64,000 nt of DNA from Methanosarcina barkeri str. Wiesmoor (GCF_000969985.1 NZ_CP009526.1:372001-436000), one strand, 5' to 3'. Shown: positions 8,817 to 18,576, counted from the stretch's first letter. The notes: generated by a model not told the origin, from the sequence alone. Numbers and translations are program-made.

Positions 8817-9548
8817 ATGAAAATAACAGTATTCAGCGGGAGCCATAAGGGCAGGGAAGGAAACACTCTAATTATGGTAGAGGAATTCCTGAAAGGAGCA
8901 GAAGAAGCTGGGGCAGAAACCGAAAACATTTTTCTGATCGAAAAAAGAATTGGATATTGCAGGGGAAAATTCGAGTGCTGGCTTAAGACCCCTGGAATTT
9001 GCACAATAAAGGATGATATGGATGATCTGCTTCCCAAATTTGTGGCTTCAGATATCGCAGTATTCGCATGTCCCGTCTATTTCGATAATATCCCGGCTGT
9101 TATGAAAAACTTCATAGATAGACTTGCTCCTGTGCTTGTGCCTCATTTTGAAGAAGACAAAATGGGAGAGTACAGGCATGCAAAACGCTATGAAAAGCTT
9201 CCAAAAATTGCCGTGATATCAAACGCCGGGTTGCCGAGCCAGACAAACTTTGAGGTTGAAAGCCTTTTTTTCAAGCGGCTTGCAAGAACTTTTCACACTG
9301 AGCTCATTGCTGAAATTTATAGAGGAGAAGGAGAAATCTTCAGAGGCAAAAACAATATCATGCTAAAACCTCTCCTGGGAAAGTATAAAAAAGCCCTCAG
9401 ATATGCAGGAAGAGAACTTGTAGAGAACCAGACACTCTCAGAAAAAACCATTAGGGAACTTGAAAAACCAATTGTGCCTGAAAGTCTGTACATAAAATTC
9501 GGGAACGAAGAATGGGACCGGCTGTGCGAGGAAAATAAGGTTAATTGA
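8817..9548 (+). CDS. Flavodoxin-fold NADPH-dependent FMN reductase / iron-sulfur flavoprotein-like protein
   Basis: 243 aa from ATG 8817, which is preceded by AAAGGGGGA; the ATG at 8796 is poorly placed. The N-terminus ITVFSGSHKGREGNT is the FMN phosphate loop of the flavodoxin-like superfamily, and residues after CTIKDDM match the family signature. The cysteine cluster that ligates [4Fe-4S] in Isf-type proteins is reduced: only CRGKFEC and GIC are present, so cluster binding is doubtful. FPVYF-like ACPVYFDNIPAVMK lines the flavin site. It follows the flavoredoxin gene by 166 bp. A redox role is inferred. Confidence 0.82.
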   Translation: MKITVFSGSHKGREGNTLIMVEEFLKGAEEAGAETENIFLIEKRIGYCRGKFECWLKTPGICTIKDDMDDLLPKFVASDIAVFACPVYFDNIPAVMKNFIDRLAPVLVPHFEEDKMGEYRHAKRYEKLPKIAVISNAGLPSQTNFEVESLFFKRLARTFHTELIAEIYRGEGEIFRGKNNIMLKPLLGKYKKALRYAGRELVENQTLSEKTIRELEKPIVPESLYIKFGNEEWDRLCEENKVN

Positions 9549-9609
9549 ACAGTGCTGCAAAGACATGAAGAAATTGCAGACTTATGGATAATAAAAATAG
9601 ATTAAAAAC

Positions 9610-9630
9610 AAGCCTTTTTTGAAAAGGCTT
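9610..9630. terminator. Bidirectional hairpin between convergent genes
   Basis: AAGCCTTTT at 9610-9618 is exactly complementary to AAAAGGCTT at 9622-9630 with a 3-nt loop. The run of T/A on both strands suits a terminator for both flanking genes. It is also part of the repeated element at 9616-9688. Confidence 0.5.
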
Positions 9631-9808
9631 GAGCGAAAATCCAGAAACACGATATTGTTGACGTGATCAGCTGGTGCAAAGGTTGCGTTTGAGTTTGAGG
9701 AATTTATTCCCAAACCCTATCGGCGTGATCACAACCCTTTTCAAAAAAGGCTTGACCGAAAAACCAGCAATAATATGGTTGGCGTGATCAACCGGCGCAA
9801 CGGTTGTT
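9616..9808. repeat. Diverged direct repeat of ~70 bp (two copies)
   Basis: Copies at about 9619-9686 and 9742-9806 share AAAAGGCTTGA-CGAAAA-CCAG, then GTGATCA, then GCAAAGGTTG or GCAACGGTTG. A short third copy of the core (GAAAAGGCTTGAGCGAAAAA) is at 60668-60687. The function is unknown; it looks like a dispersed intergenic repeat. Confidence 0.6.
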
Positions 9809-9841
9809 ACAAAAACCTTCTGGTGTTCTTTCTAGCTGCTA

Positions 9842-11596
9842 TTACTTAGTCTCCAAACCGCCTTCCACAAGGTCTTCCAGGCTGTGTTCCATGTAAGGGG
9901 CATTGCTCCTGTTGATCAGTTCCTGACAGACTTCTGCCGGCTCTCCGTCCATTGCAAGGGCTCCGTTATCAATCAATATAGTCCTGTGAGCAACTTCCCT
10001 AACAAAGTCCATGTGGTGGCTTACAAGCGCAATGGTCGTACCAAAGCGTTCGTTGATTCTTTTTAAAGAATTTGTGACATCCCTGAGAGTTACAGGGTCA
10101 AGGTCTCCGAAGGGCTCATCAAGCATAAGATACTCGGGAGAAGTTGCAAGGCTTAAGGCGATGAAAGCCCTGACATGCTCACCCCCGCTGATCTGGTAAG
10201 GAGTTTTGTCAAGAATTTCCATTGGCAGGTCAAGGGCTTCAAACACTGGCCTTGCATAGGCATCAACATCAGTTATTGGGATCGTCGGAAAGAGATCAAA
10301 ATAGATTGTGTCATTCAGGTTGAGTTCCCGCAGAGCTGTTTCTTTCTCTTCTTCTGGCATGTCAGGCAGACGGTATATAGTATCAAGGGTCTCATCCGAC
10401 ATCCCCATTTCCCTGGCTTTACTCCTTGCGTGTTCAATTGCACCTTGCTTTTTCATGCTTAACCTGAACCGAATCTGTTCCCTTACCGTGGAGTTCACAG
10501 ACATCGAGAATTCCTGGTTCATAATACTCATGATCCTACGGAGTTCCATGCGTTTTTCGCTATACCTGGTGACGTCTACCCAGTCTCCGTTGCAGAGATA
10601 TTCGACAGTTCCGCTCTTTGGCTTTACAAGCCCTTCCATGAGTTTCATAAGGGTTGTTTTCCCAGCTCCCGAGGATCCAATAAAAGCAAGAATTTCTCCT
10701 CTGTAAATATCGAGAGAAAAATCTTTGATATTCAGGACTTCTCCCATCCTGATGAGAGAATAGCGTTTTGAAATATCCTTAACCTTGATGCAGACCTCTT
10801 TCTTCTCGGGTTCCGCAAGCTTTTCCTTTGGCTTCATATCCCTGAGGAAATTTTTAAGTACCAGAGATGTTTCTCCATCGGCTGCAATTTTCCCGTTTTC
10901 AAGAAAGATCAGCCTATCGGCAAGATAAGCGTGAATTTCCGGGAGGTGAGAAACTACTATAATTGGAATGTTCAACTTCTTTTTCAGGCTCTTTATTACA
11001 TCAAGAACTTCCTGTTTTGTATCCGGCCCGGTCATTGTAACAGGTTCATCGAGAAGAAGGATTCTCGGCTTTGCGGCAAGCTGCCTTGCCATTACAACTC
11101 TCTGTTTTTCCCCTCCGCTCAGAAAATTGGTGGAATGAAGCGCCTTATCCTCCAGGCCCACGAGTTTTAGATACTCCATTGCTTCTTTAAACAACTCGTC
11201 GTAATCATTATCTACACTGTGCGGAAGATATTCATTTCGTGGAAGGGATTCATACCCAACTCGGAGGTAGTTTAGCTTTCTTATAACATTTTCAATCGCA
11301 GGCCCGTTCCAAAGCCCGAAGTTTCGCTGTAGGTGTATTGCGCTTACGCTCTTCAGAAATTTTTCTCCTTCAATCCCTGAAGCAGGCGTTATAATTTTTC
11401 CATCTACTTCCACAGTTCCCTCCTGAAAGGGCTCAACTCCCCGGATGATGCGCAACAATGTCGATTTTCCGCTTCCACTTCGACCTGTTATCCCGAGGAT
11501 TTCTCCATCCTCCACCGTGAAGTCAATATGGTCCAGCACTCTTATCTTTTCAGAACGTACCTCATAATCTTTAACCAGGTTGGAAACTCTGAGCAT
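9842..11596 (-). CDS. atwA: Methyl-CoM reductase activation component A2 (AtwA), tandem ABC ATPase
   Basis: About 584 aa from ATG 11596; AAAAGGT lies 6 nt before it, whereas the ATG at 11602 abuts the Shine-Dalgarno. Two ABC ATPase domains are fused: domain 1 with Walker [10 protein letters not shown], signature [14 protein letters not shown] and Walker [10 protein letters not shown]; domain 2 with Walker [10 protein letters not shown], signature [10 protein letters not shown] and Walker [13 protein letters not shown]. There is no membrane domain. The domain order, length and the unusual spacing insert in domain 2 are those of component A2, which supplies ATP for reductive activation of F430 in methyl-coenzyme M reductase. 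It is a cytoplasmic housekeeping gene of methanogenesis and stands alone here. Confidence 0.9.
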   Translation of the reverse strand: MLRVSNLVKDYEVRSEKIRVLDHIDFTVEDGEILGITGRSGSGKSTLLRIIRGVEPFQEGTVEVDGKIITPASGIEGEKFLKSVSAIHLQRNFGLWNGPAIENVIRKLNYLRVGYESLPRNEYLPHSVDNDYDELFKEAMEYLKLVGLEDKALHSTNFLSGGEKQRVVMARQLAAKPRILLLDEPVTMTGPDTKQEVLDVIKSLKKKLNIPIIVVSHLPEIHAYLADRLIFLENGKIAADGETSLVLKNFLRDMKPKEKLAEPEKKEVCIKVKDISKRYSLIRMGEVLNIKDFSLDIYRGEILAFIGSSGAGKTTLMKLMEGLVKPKSGTVEYLCNGDWVDVTRYSEKRMELRRIMSIMNQEFSMSVNSTVREQIRFRLSMKKQGAIEHARSKAREMGMSDETLDTIYRLPDMPEEEKETALRELNLNDTIYFDLFPTIPITDVDAYARPVFEALDLPMEILDKTPYQISGGEHVRAFIALSLATSPEYLMLDEPFGDLDPVTLRDVTNSLKRINERFGTTIALVSHHMDFVREVAHRTILIDNGALAMDGEPAEVCQELINRSNAPYMEHSLEDLVEGGLETK

Positions 11597-11602
11597 AATC
11601 AT

Positions 11603-12166
11603 ACCTTTTAGTGTTAATCGTAAGTTAATGCCTGACCCGAAATCTGTCCTGCAATTCTACCAATTGCACGTGATAACTTACCTTTTCCACTGCAATTTTC
11701 GGATGCTTTTGCGCCAGTATAATTTATAATAAAATAGGAATCAGATATTACCTTATAACTATTTATTACAATCGGCTGCTGTGATTTAACTTGAACAGTC
11801 TCAAAAAGTAAGTAGAATAACTCAAAACTTTCTGCAACATGTCCCAAATCAATTTAGAGCTAAAGAGCTTTGCAGTATGAAAGAGTTACTCAATGCTTGA
11901 TTTCATTGATTTTGATCTAAAAAAGTCTGATTAATCAAGTACACAAACTTTATTTTTTTTGTTTGTTAAAGAAAAACTGCACTTCAGAAAAAGTAACCTG
12001 AAAAAATAAGTAATTTAAAAGAATAGAAAAACTAAATAAGTTTTAAATAAATACCAAATAAATATTAAATAATTATTACATAAATATCAAATAAATATTA
12101 GATAAATATTAAATAAGTCATTTCATACTTAACAGCAGGCAGCACATCTAGAATCATGATAAGGAT
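11603..12166. other. AT-rich spacer with degenerate short repeats
   Basis: About 560 bp without a supported gene. Between 12046 and 12118 the sequence is a degenerate ~12-bp repeat of the AATAAATATTA type. Confidence 0.4.
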
Positions 12167-12910
12167 TCATCTTTTTATGGCTGACACAAGCTCAGCTACT
12201 TTTGCAGTAACGTCCCTTACTTCTTCAAGAACGGTACCGGTAACTATCATATCCGCACCTGCCGACGCACAGAGTTTTGCAGCCTCTGCGTCTCTAATTC
12301 CACCGCCAACAATGAGTTTGTTTTCCCCTAGAACTTTCTTGACAGCTCCTATCATCTCAGGGTTAATAGGCTTGTCAGCTCCAGACCCGGCTTCAAGGTA
12401 AGTATAATGCATGCCGAGGTATTTGCCTGCAAGGGCATATACTGCAGCAAGTTCAGGTTTCTTTCTGGGGATCAGTTTAGCGTCCCCTACCCAACCAACA
12501 GTCCCTCCGGGTTCAACTATAAGGTATGCCATGGAGATAGGTTCTATCTGGCTCTGGTATACAAGCGGAGCTCCCATAACCTGGTTTGTGATCACATACC
12601 CTAGATCTCTCGAGTTCAGAAGACTCATGAAAAATACGGCATCTGCATACCTGCTAAGCCCGGCTGAACTTCCCGGAAAAAGAATGGTTGGGACATCTAC
12701 CTTTTCTTTTATCTTTATGACGGTTTCATCAAGCAGGGTTCCCGACGCTCCGGTTGAACCCCCTATCATGATGGCATCGGTGCCTCCCTTGACTGCTGCA
12801 AGGGCGATTTCAGCGGCTCGTTCAGGCGTTTGGGAAGCGGGATCGATAAGGGTAAGATGAACTTTTCCTTCCTGATCAATGATTTTCTGAAGGTGTGCTT
12901 CCACCTGCAA
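12167..12910 (-). CDS. Geranylgeranylglyceryl phosphate synthase
   Basis: 247 aa. A TIM-barrel prenyltransferase makes the first ether bond of archaeal lipids by joining geranylgeranyl-PP to sn-glycerol-1-phosphate. Diagnostic segments are HLTLIDPASQTPE near the N-terminus, IMIGGSTGASG, YLEAGSGADKPI, and the phosphate-binding IVGGGIRDAEAA plus GADMIVTGTVLEE. The start appears to be TTG at 12910; GTG at 12904 is an alternative. The GGGAG inside the end of the upstream L40e gene serves as ribosome binding site. Only 6 bp separate the two genes, so they are cotranscribed. The enzyme is membrane-associated or cytosolic. Confidence 0.93.
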   Translation of the reverse strand: MQVEAHLQKIIDQEGKVHLTLIDPASQTPERAAEIALAAVKGGTDAIMIGGSTGASGTLLDETVIKIKEKVDVPTILFPGSSAGLSRYADAVFFMSLLNSRDLGYVITNQVMGAPLVYQSQIEPISMAYLIVEPGGTVGWVGDAKLIPRKKPELAAVYALAGKYLGMHYTYLEAGSGADKPINPEMIGAVKKVLGENKLIVGGGIRDAEAAKLCASAGADMIVTGTVLEEVRDVTAKVAELVSAIKR

Positions 12911-12916
12911 AAAAGA

Positions 12917-13078
<162 letters not shown>

Positions 13079-13360
13079 CTATTATTTTTCAATATTGATA
13101 AGGTATATAGCCCGCTTAATGGATGTTAAGGGATATAACGTTTTTCATCAAAAAAGTCCGTCTTTTATTGAGTTTGTAAGCTTCCTTTCTTTTATTTTTA
13201 GGATAATCATCGCTTTTCTTATCCTGCTAACTCAAAGCTTATTTATTGCTTACGTTGTTTATTCTCTGCCCTGTGGCTTAACCAAGTTGAGGCTATAATT
13301 AAGTTGACATTGGATTGTGTCAAAGTTAACATTGAAATTATATAACGATGATAATTATTT

Positions 13361-13466
13361 ACAGATAAAATCGTTATTTACAACTAAAATCGTTATTTAA
13401 AGCTAAAATCGTTATTTAAAGCTAAAATCGTTATTTAAAGCTAAAATCGTTATTTAAAGCTAAAAC
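13361..13466. repeat. 19-bp tandem repeat upstream of purB
   Basis: Five to six head-to-tail copies of ATCGTTATTTAAAGCTAAA (the first copies read TTACAACTAAA). The copies abut without spacers, so this is not a CRISPR array. It lies ~85 bp before purB, between purB and the divergent L40e operon. Confidence 0.85.
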
Positions 13467-13549
13467 CCTCAGGCTTTAAGTATAACTCCATGGTTAATTT
13501 AACCTTTTAGGGTTTATTTAATTTCTTTGTCTTATAAATGGTGATTTAT

Positions 13550-14896
13550 GTGTTGATTCATCCTATAGACTACCGGTATGGTACAGCAGAAATGAAACAT
13601 GTGTGGAGCCAGGAAAACAGACTTAATAAGCTCCTTCAAGTCGAGGCAGCCCTTGCCCGCGCCGAAGCGGATATGGGTTTGATCCCCGCAGATTCGGCTG
13701 AGATTATATCTGAAAGTATCTCTTCCGTAAAAGCTGAGAGGGTTGACGAAATTGAAGCCGAGATCCATCATGATATGATGGCTGTGGTTACTGCGATCTC
13801 TGAACAGTGCAGAGATGACGCTGGAAAATGGGTACATTTCGGAGCCACTTCAAACGATATTCTAGATACGGCAACAGCTCTCCAGATTAAGGATGCAATC
13901 GACCTTATGGAAGATAAACTCAAAACGTTACTAGGAGTTCTGCTTGACAAGGCCGAAGCCCACAAGAATACGGTCTGCTGCGGAAGAACACATGGACAGA
14001 TAGGGGTTCCGACAACATACGGACTGCGTTTTGCTATATGGGCTTCGGAGATTTCAAGGCATCTGGAACGTCTCCATCAACTCACTCCAAGAGCAACTGT
14101 AGGGCAGATGACAGGTGCAGTTGGGACCCAGGCTGCTTTTGGAAAATCCGGGATTCTTATCCAGAAACTTACAATGCAGTACCTTGGAATCGGGGCTGTG
14201 GATGTTTCCAACCAGATAATTCAGAGGGATAGGCACGCTGAATTTGTAATGTGGATGGCAAACACAGTCACGACTCTGGATAAGATAGGCATAGAAATCA
14301 GGACTCTCCAGCGCAGTGAAATTGCCGAGATTGAGGAAAGTTTTGGAAAAAAGCAGGTAGGATCATCTACTATGCCCCATAAACGCAATCCTATAAAGTC
14401 TGAGCAGATGTGCGGGCTTGCAAGAATTGTAAGGGCCATGGTCGAGCCCGAACTCCTTAACAATACCCTGTGGGATGAAAGAGATCTGACCAACTCTTCT
14501 TCCGAGCGGGTAGTTTTCCCTGAAGCCTGTGTGCTTACGGACCACATCCTCAAGATAGGAATAAATGTAATTGAACACCTGAGATTCTATCCTGAAAATA
14601 TCCGGAGAAATCTGGAATTGCTAAGGGGCCTTAATATGGGAGAGGCTGTGATGATTGAGCTCGCAAAAAGAGGAGTAGGCAGGCAGGAAGCCCATGAGCT
14701 CGTAAGGACTGCAGCAATGAAAGCCCACGATACAGGACAACATTTCAAAAATGTACTTCTGGAAACTCCTGACATTGCAAGATATTTAACTGCTACATAT
14801 ATCGAGAATCTTGTAAATCCCGATAAATATATAGGGACTGCAGTGGAACAAGTTGAAGTACTTGTCGCAAAACTTCGTGAGGCTTATTCCCTCTAA
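13550..14896 (+). CDS. purB: Adenylosuccinate lyase
   Basis: 448 aa from GTG 13550 (reading M-L-I-H-P-I-D-Y-R-Y-G), with GGTGA 5 nt upstream. Orthologues begin at this LIHPIDYRYG segment, so the ATG at 13538 is probably not used. The fumarase/aspartase superfamily signature GSSTMPHKRNP is present near residue 275, as are the TSNDI and GRTHGQIGVPTT active-site regions. It releases fumarate from SAICAR and adenylosuccinate in purine synthesis. Monocistronic. Confidence 0.93.
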   Translation: MLIHPIDYRYGTAEMKHVWSQENRLNKLLQVEAALARAEADMGLIPADSAEIISESISSVKAERVDEIEAEIHHDMMAVVTAISEQCRDDAGKWVHFGATSNDILDTATALQIKDAIDLMEDKLKTLLGVLLDKAEAHKNTVCCGRTHGQIGVPTTYGLRFAIWASEISRHLERLHQLTPRATVGQMTGAVGTQAAFGKSGILIQKLTMQYLGIGAVDVSNQIIQRDRHAEFVMWMANTVTTLDKIGIEIRTLQRSEIAEIEESFGKKQVGSSTMPHKRNPIKSEQMCGLARIVRAMVEPELLNNTLWDERDLTNSSSERVVFPEACVLTDHILKIGINVIEHLRFYPENIRRNLELLRGLNMGEAVMIELAKRGVGRQEAHELVRTAAMKAHDTGQHFKNVLLETPDIARYLTATYIENLVNPDKYIGTAVEQVEVLVAKLREAYSL

Positions 14897-15107
14897 CTTA
14901 GTCCCTCCAACATTTTTTAATTTTTCAATTTTAAAATAGGTTGCAGGGTATTATTTTCTCCAGCCAGAACGATCTCTTTTTATTTCCGAAGATCTCTTCT
15001 TATTTCCAATGATCTTCTTTAGTATGTATACGCTGCTTATTGACCTAAATTTTTAGATTTCATTGGGGATTTTAGAAGTTGCCTGACCAGAGATTCTGAA
15101 CCATTTT

Positions 15108-16733
15108 TTATTCCTGCAGCTTCTGTTTGAAAATTTCTAGATTTTCCCAGTTAAATTTTTCCGGAGGGCAAGCTCGGATACATTTCTGGCAATGGGCACC
15201 TTCACATAAGTCAGTGCTTATCATAATTCTGTTTTCTTCGTCAATTGATATGGCGCCAGTTGGACAGACTTTAATACACTTTTTGCACTCGGGGCAATCG
15301 ACAACCATAGTCATGTAGGTTCCGACTCTTTCAAGTACATGAAGTCCTTCTTCTCCAAGAACTGGAATATCTCTCTCCACACGTTTATCGATGATGGGAT
15401 TCTGTATCGGGTCTCCTAGGCCTGGAAGCTCTTTCTTTTTGAGATATTTCTTGAACATTTTAAAGGGCATACCTTCTTCCCAGTACGCAAGTTCAAGAAC
15501 ATACACGTCCCGGAATTCCGGAGCAGTCGCAAACATTATGTGTGTGCCTATTATCTGACTTGCAATGTCCTGAAGCTCCCACAATCTCTTTTCCGACAGC
15601 AAGATTTCACGGGCGACTGCAAGTGAAGTGTTTCCAAGCTGAGAGATCTTTCCTGTTGCATACGGAATCAAACCAATTTTCTGGGCTTTTGCCGCATCCA
15701 TATATGTACCGGCAGCACCTGCCATATAAGCCGTATCAATGTCTGCCATTTCGATACCTGCGGTCGAACAGAGCGTAATATGCCCTGCGCGAATTGCGCC
15801 TATAGCTTTTCCGGCTTCCTTCAGGTCTTTTTCAGAGAAATCCATTCGGTTTTGCAAATGAATAAGCTCATCCGGAGTTTTAATTTTTGGGAGCTCTATA
15901 AGGCCATGTTCAATTCCTTTTTCTATCAGAGCTATGACCCCGGTACCTGTGATTCCTTTGGCTTTGATCTGACCTTCCTCAAGGATTTCTCCGGTTGCCG
16001 GATCTATTATATCTCCGAGAACCGGTTTCATTTCTTCACTCAGGACGTAGTTCCTTAATCCCCCATTCTCGAGTTCAAAATCTGATATGACGTAAGGAGA
16101 CGCAAGGTTTCCATGTTTTATCTGCTGTCCTTCAAGGGCAGGGCCAGCAGCTGCAGATCCCGTATAAATAATATCCTTCACTTTGAGAGCCATCTCTGCA
16201 TTTGTTCCGTAGTCCGTGGCAATTGAAATTTCGTCGCTATCGAGCATTCCGGATTTTATTATCAGGGCAAGGGCATCGGCCCCAACTTCATGTTTTATTG
16301 CAGGAGGAACTACGATTTCACAGTCATATTCATCAAGCTCGGGAATTTCGCTGCTATGTACGATTCTCGCGCTTCTGTCCTGCTCCTGTATATTGTACTT
16401 CTTTTTCTTCCGTTCTCCTGCATAGGCCAGATCTTCAATGTTTATCCCCTGAAAGATGGATAGCTGAATTGGGTTTCCACATATTGAAAGCCTTTCAAGT
16501 TCTTCGCATTTCACATCAAGAGCCTGGAATAGGTTCTTTACTGCATTTATAGAAAGTCCATGTGCGAGATCCTGGCCATAGTGGATTGCGAAATCCATAT
16601 GATCCATTACATTCGCTCCAGGAAGAGGATTCCTCAAAGTTATCACTGTTCTTCGGATCTCTTCTGTATCAAGATCGATTTTTTGAGCTCGATATCCACT
16701 TGTTCCAAGGTCAATTGCAACTCCACATCTCAT
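15108..16733 (-). CDS. ramA: RamA-family reductive activator of corrinoid methyltransferase proteins
   Basis: About 541 aa from ATG 16733, which follows GGGGA by 6 nt; orthologues start at this MRCGVAIDLGTSG segment. The N-terminal and central part is the ASKHA-like domain (IDLGTSGYRAQ; GTNAEMALK; TGTGVIALIEKGIEHG; AGAAGTYMD). The C-terminus has two cysteine clusters, CPECKKCIKVCP and CEGAHCQKCIRACP, for two [4Fe-4S] centres. RamA reduces Co(II) corrinoid proteins to Co(I) with ATP, reactivating methylamine and other methyltransferases. No methyltransferase gene is adjacent, so the exact corrinoid partner cannot be read from context. It could be a paralogue serving another methyl substrate. 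Confidence 0.82.
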   Translation of the reverse strand: MRCGVAIDLGTSGYRAQKIDLDTEEIRRTVITLRNPLPGANVMDHMDFAIHYGQDLAHGLSINAVKNLFQALDVKCEELERLSICGNPIQLSIFQGINIEDLAYAGERKKKKYNIQEQDRSARIVHSSEIPELDEYDCEIVVPPAIKHEVGADALALIIKSGMLDSDEISIATDYGTNAEMALKVKDIIYTGSAAAGPALEGQQIKHGNLASPYVISDFELENGGLRNYVLSEEMKPVLGDIIDPATGEILEEGQIKAKGITGTGVIALIEKGIEHGLIELPKIKTPDELIHLQNRMDFSEKDLKEAGKAIGAIRAGHITLCSTAGIEMADIDTAYMAGAAGTYMDAAKAQKIGLIPYATGKISQLGNTSLAVAREILLSEKRLWELQDIASQIIGTHIMFATAPEFRDVYVLELAYWEEGMPFKMFKKYLKKKELPGLGDPIQNPIIDKRVERDIPVLGEEGLHVLERVGTYMTMVVDCPECKKCIKVCPTGAISIDEENRIMISTDLCEGAHCQKCIRACPPEKFNWENLEIFKQKLQE

Positions 16734-16936
16734 AGAAATTCCCCAAATTTTCCCCATTTTACCGATACTTTGGTGTGCTATATAGCTGTTTCAGATTTAT
16801 TTACATATTATTTTGAAAAATAACGTATAAATAAATAGGGTGATTTATTCCTCCCTACATACTTTAAGCTCCTTTTTTTAAGCCCCCCTGAATTTATCTT
16901 AATACATTTCCAAGCAGCTTAAAAAATAGTCTCACT

Positions 16937-16975
16937 CAATAGTCTTACCCTTTTTGCTTTTTTTACGGACTATTG
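16937..16975. promoter_or_regulatory. Inverted repeat in the spacer before 7S RNA and ramA
   Basis: CAATAGTC (16937-16944) and GACTATTG (16968-16975) form a perfect 8-bp dyad around a T-rich loop. It could be an operator or the terminator of a short transcript; no further support. Confidence 0.3.
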
Positions 16976-17029
16976 AACATTCATGTCCCATTATGAAAAA
17001 CAGATATCGGGAGGGATATGACTGGCATA

Positions 17030-17042
17030 TCTTTATATATTA
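17030..17042 (+). promoter_or_regulatory. TATA box of the 7S RNA gene
   Basis: TCTTTATATATTA is centred ~25 nt before the 5' end of the SRP RNA, the usual archaeal spacing. Confidence 0.6.
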
Positions 17043-17060
17043 CAAGTGACTTTGTATAGC

Positions 17061-17375
17061 TGATGAGCTAGTCCGGGTAGCCCGGCGTTACCTGTAACCC
17101 GAGATCGCCGATACGCGGGGGACGAAGCCAAGGGAAGATGCGTCGAAGGGACTCCAGCCTGGAATCTCAACGGAGAAGCCCCGTCCTGCTTGGATGGTGC
17201 AGGTATGCGGGTTTGCTGGAGAGCAGGTCTTCATACCATAACTGCGGAAACCGGTCGAGGCCCGGAAGGGAGCAGACTTACTGTGGGCAACTATCGCTTG
17301 CGGGGCTGCGGGGTGGAGAAGAGGTCCCAGTCTCCTGGTATCTCCAAGATTCAACGACCCGAGGCGTGCTCATCG
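17061..17375 (+). ncRNA. Signal recognition particle 7S RNA
   Basis: About 315 nt. The ends pair (GATGAGC 17062-17068 with GCTCATC 17368-17374). The SRP54-binding domain IV consensus GGTCGAGGCCCGGAAGGGAG is present near 17252-17271. The 5' part (GTCCGGGTAGCCCGGC, GTTACCTGTAACCC) fits the archaeal Alu-domain hairpins. GC content is far above the surroundings. The RNA is the scaffold for SRP19 and SRP54 in cotranslational targeting. End points are accurate to a few nucleotides. Confidence 0.95.
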
Positions 17376-17512
17376 CTTAATATATCAGGTGATTCAGTTT
17401 TATAGCATAACTATTATACTTCGTGTAAAATAGTCCCTGTGAAACCATTCCCCTGGAAAAGATTAAATACATAAAATGCGTTTAAGGGGACGCGCTTCTT
17501 GAAGTCCTTTGT

Positions 17513-17597
17513 GACGAGATAGCCAAGCCCGGTATGGCGCGGGATTGCTAATCCCGTGATGCTCTGCGTCCCGGGGGTTCGAGTCCCCCTCTCGTCG
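17513..17597 (+). tRNA. tRNA-Ser(GCT)
   Basis: The acceptor stem GACGAGA pairs with TCTCGTC and is followed by discriminator G. The anticodon stem CGGGA/TCCCG holds loop TTGCTAA with anticodon GCT at 17547-17549. The long class II variable arm (GATGCTCTGCGTC) identifies tRNA-Ser, and the T-arm is GGGGGTTCGAGTCCCCC. The 3' CCA is not encoded. It decodes AGC/AGU codons. Confidence 0.97.
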
Positions 17598-17696
17598 TTA
17601 TTTTTTAATTTATTCTGAGTTTAATTTATTCTGAGTCTCGTTTTTGGATGTTATCTAAATTTTCGACCCTAATACTGATTTTCAGATCTACTTGGT

Positions 17697-17826
17697 GAGC
17701 CTATCCCAAAAGCCGCTTTACTCTTAATCATTGGGAATTCTCAGAATTATTTTCATGATCATGAGCTTGATTGATTATTCAAAATACAAGGTCCAAGAAG
17801 CAAATTTCAAGTTTTGGGATGACCTC
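17697..17826. mobile_element. MITE, 130 bp, GAGCCTATCC family, copy 1
   Basis: Terminal inverted repeats GAGCCTATCCCAAAA and TTTTGGGATGACCTC are flanked by the target duplication GGT on both sides (17694-17696, 17827-17829). Internally it is the reverse complement of the copy at 50733-50863 with moderate divergence. No coding capacity. The ends resemble those of the dead transposon at 24954-25809. Confidence 0.85.
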
Positions 17827-17944
17827 GGTAAATAAGCCTCTGATTCAGAAACAAATTTTAAACTTTCAATGAAATTTTTGACATAGATTCTGACTATTCT
17901 TCACCCTCTCTCTTTTTTAAGATCAAAACATAACTCTTAAAAGC

Positions 17945-18576
17945 ATGACAAAAATCATAGTAAATAGAAGACTTTTTCTTGCGGTAATTATTCTTACAAT
18001 TATTTTTCTTCTTTTTATATTCTGGACTTCAAGGCGGCACATAGCGAGAACAAAGCTGATTCTACAGTAAGTCCCTATTCCACAGGCAACTCTAAAATTG
18101 ACTTTTCAGGCAGGATTTTCCCCTATATAGAAGGAGATTACTACTTTTTGAAAGCCCTTTGAAAATCTTGAGATAGAACTGGAAAAAGCAGGAGTGGAGG
18201 TATCAATAGCCAACGAAGTTAAGAACAGATATAATTCTCAAGCTCTCCTAATTCTCAAGCTCTCCTAATTAATATCAGTAAACATGACGGAGTCTATACG
18301 CCTGTTTATGCCCTTTCAAATCTGAATATCTTTTTCTTCTATACCTCAACTGGGGGAGACGTAAAATATTTTGATCAATTTAAAGAAGGAGCTGTAATGG
18401 TAACCTTCGTAAACAGTAGCTTTCGAGAAGTAGAAACGTTAATAAGTGGGGATGTGGAATTGAAGGACTCCACAAAAGGCCTGATCTCACAAAAAGCCTA
18501 TATAGATTGCGTAACAGCCCAAGCTGCAAAGAAAATTACCACCAGTCTTGAGCAGAATACTCAAGAACTTCTTTAA
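17945..18576 (+). pseudogene. Frameshifted membrane-anchored protein of unknown function
   Basis: The ATG at 17945 opens a signal-anchor helix (LFLAVIILTIIFLLFIFW) that stops after 43 codons. Coding continues in other frames: SKIDFSGRIFPYIEGDYYF, then ELEKAGVEVSIANEVKNRY, then GVYTPVYALSNLNIFFFY through YIDCVTAQAAKKI to a TAA at 18574-18576. At 18235-18268 a 17-nt block (ATTCTCAAGCTCTCCTA) is tandemly duplicated, which by itself shifts the frame. Restored, it would be about 205 residues with one N-terminal membrane helix and an outside domain. Family not recognised. Confidence 0.7.

Noticed and set aside
11614-11847. 77-codon frame upstream of atwA on the minus strand
   Set aside because: No ribosome binding site and no recognisable family; lies in a low-complexity spacer.
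17088-17405. Several open frames on both strands across the 7S RNA
   Set aside because: They are GC-rich reading frames through a structured RNA gene, lack ribosome binding sites and show no protein-like pattern.
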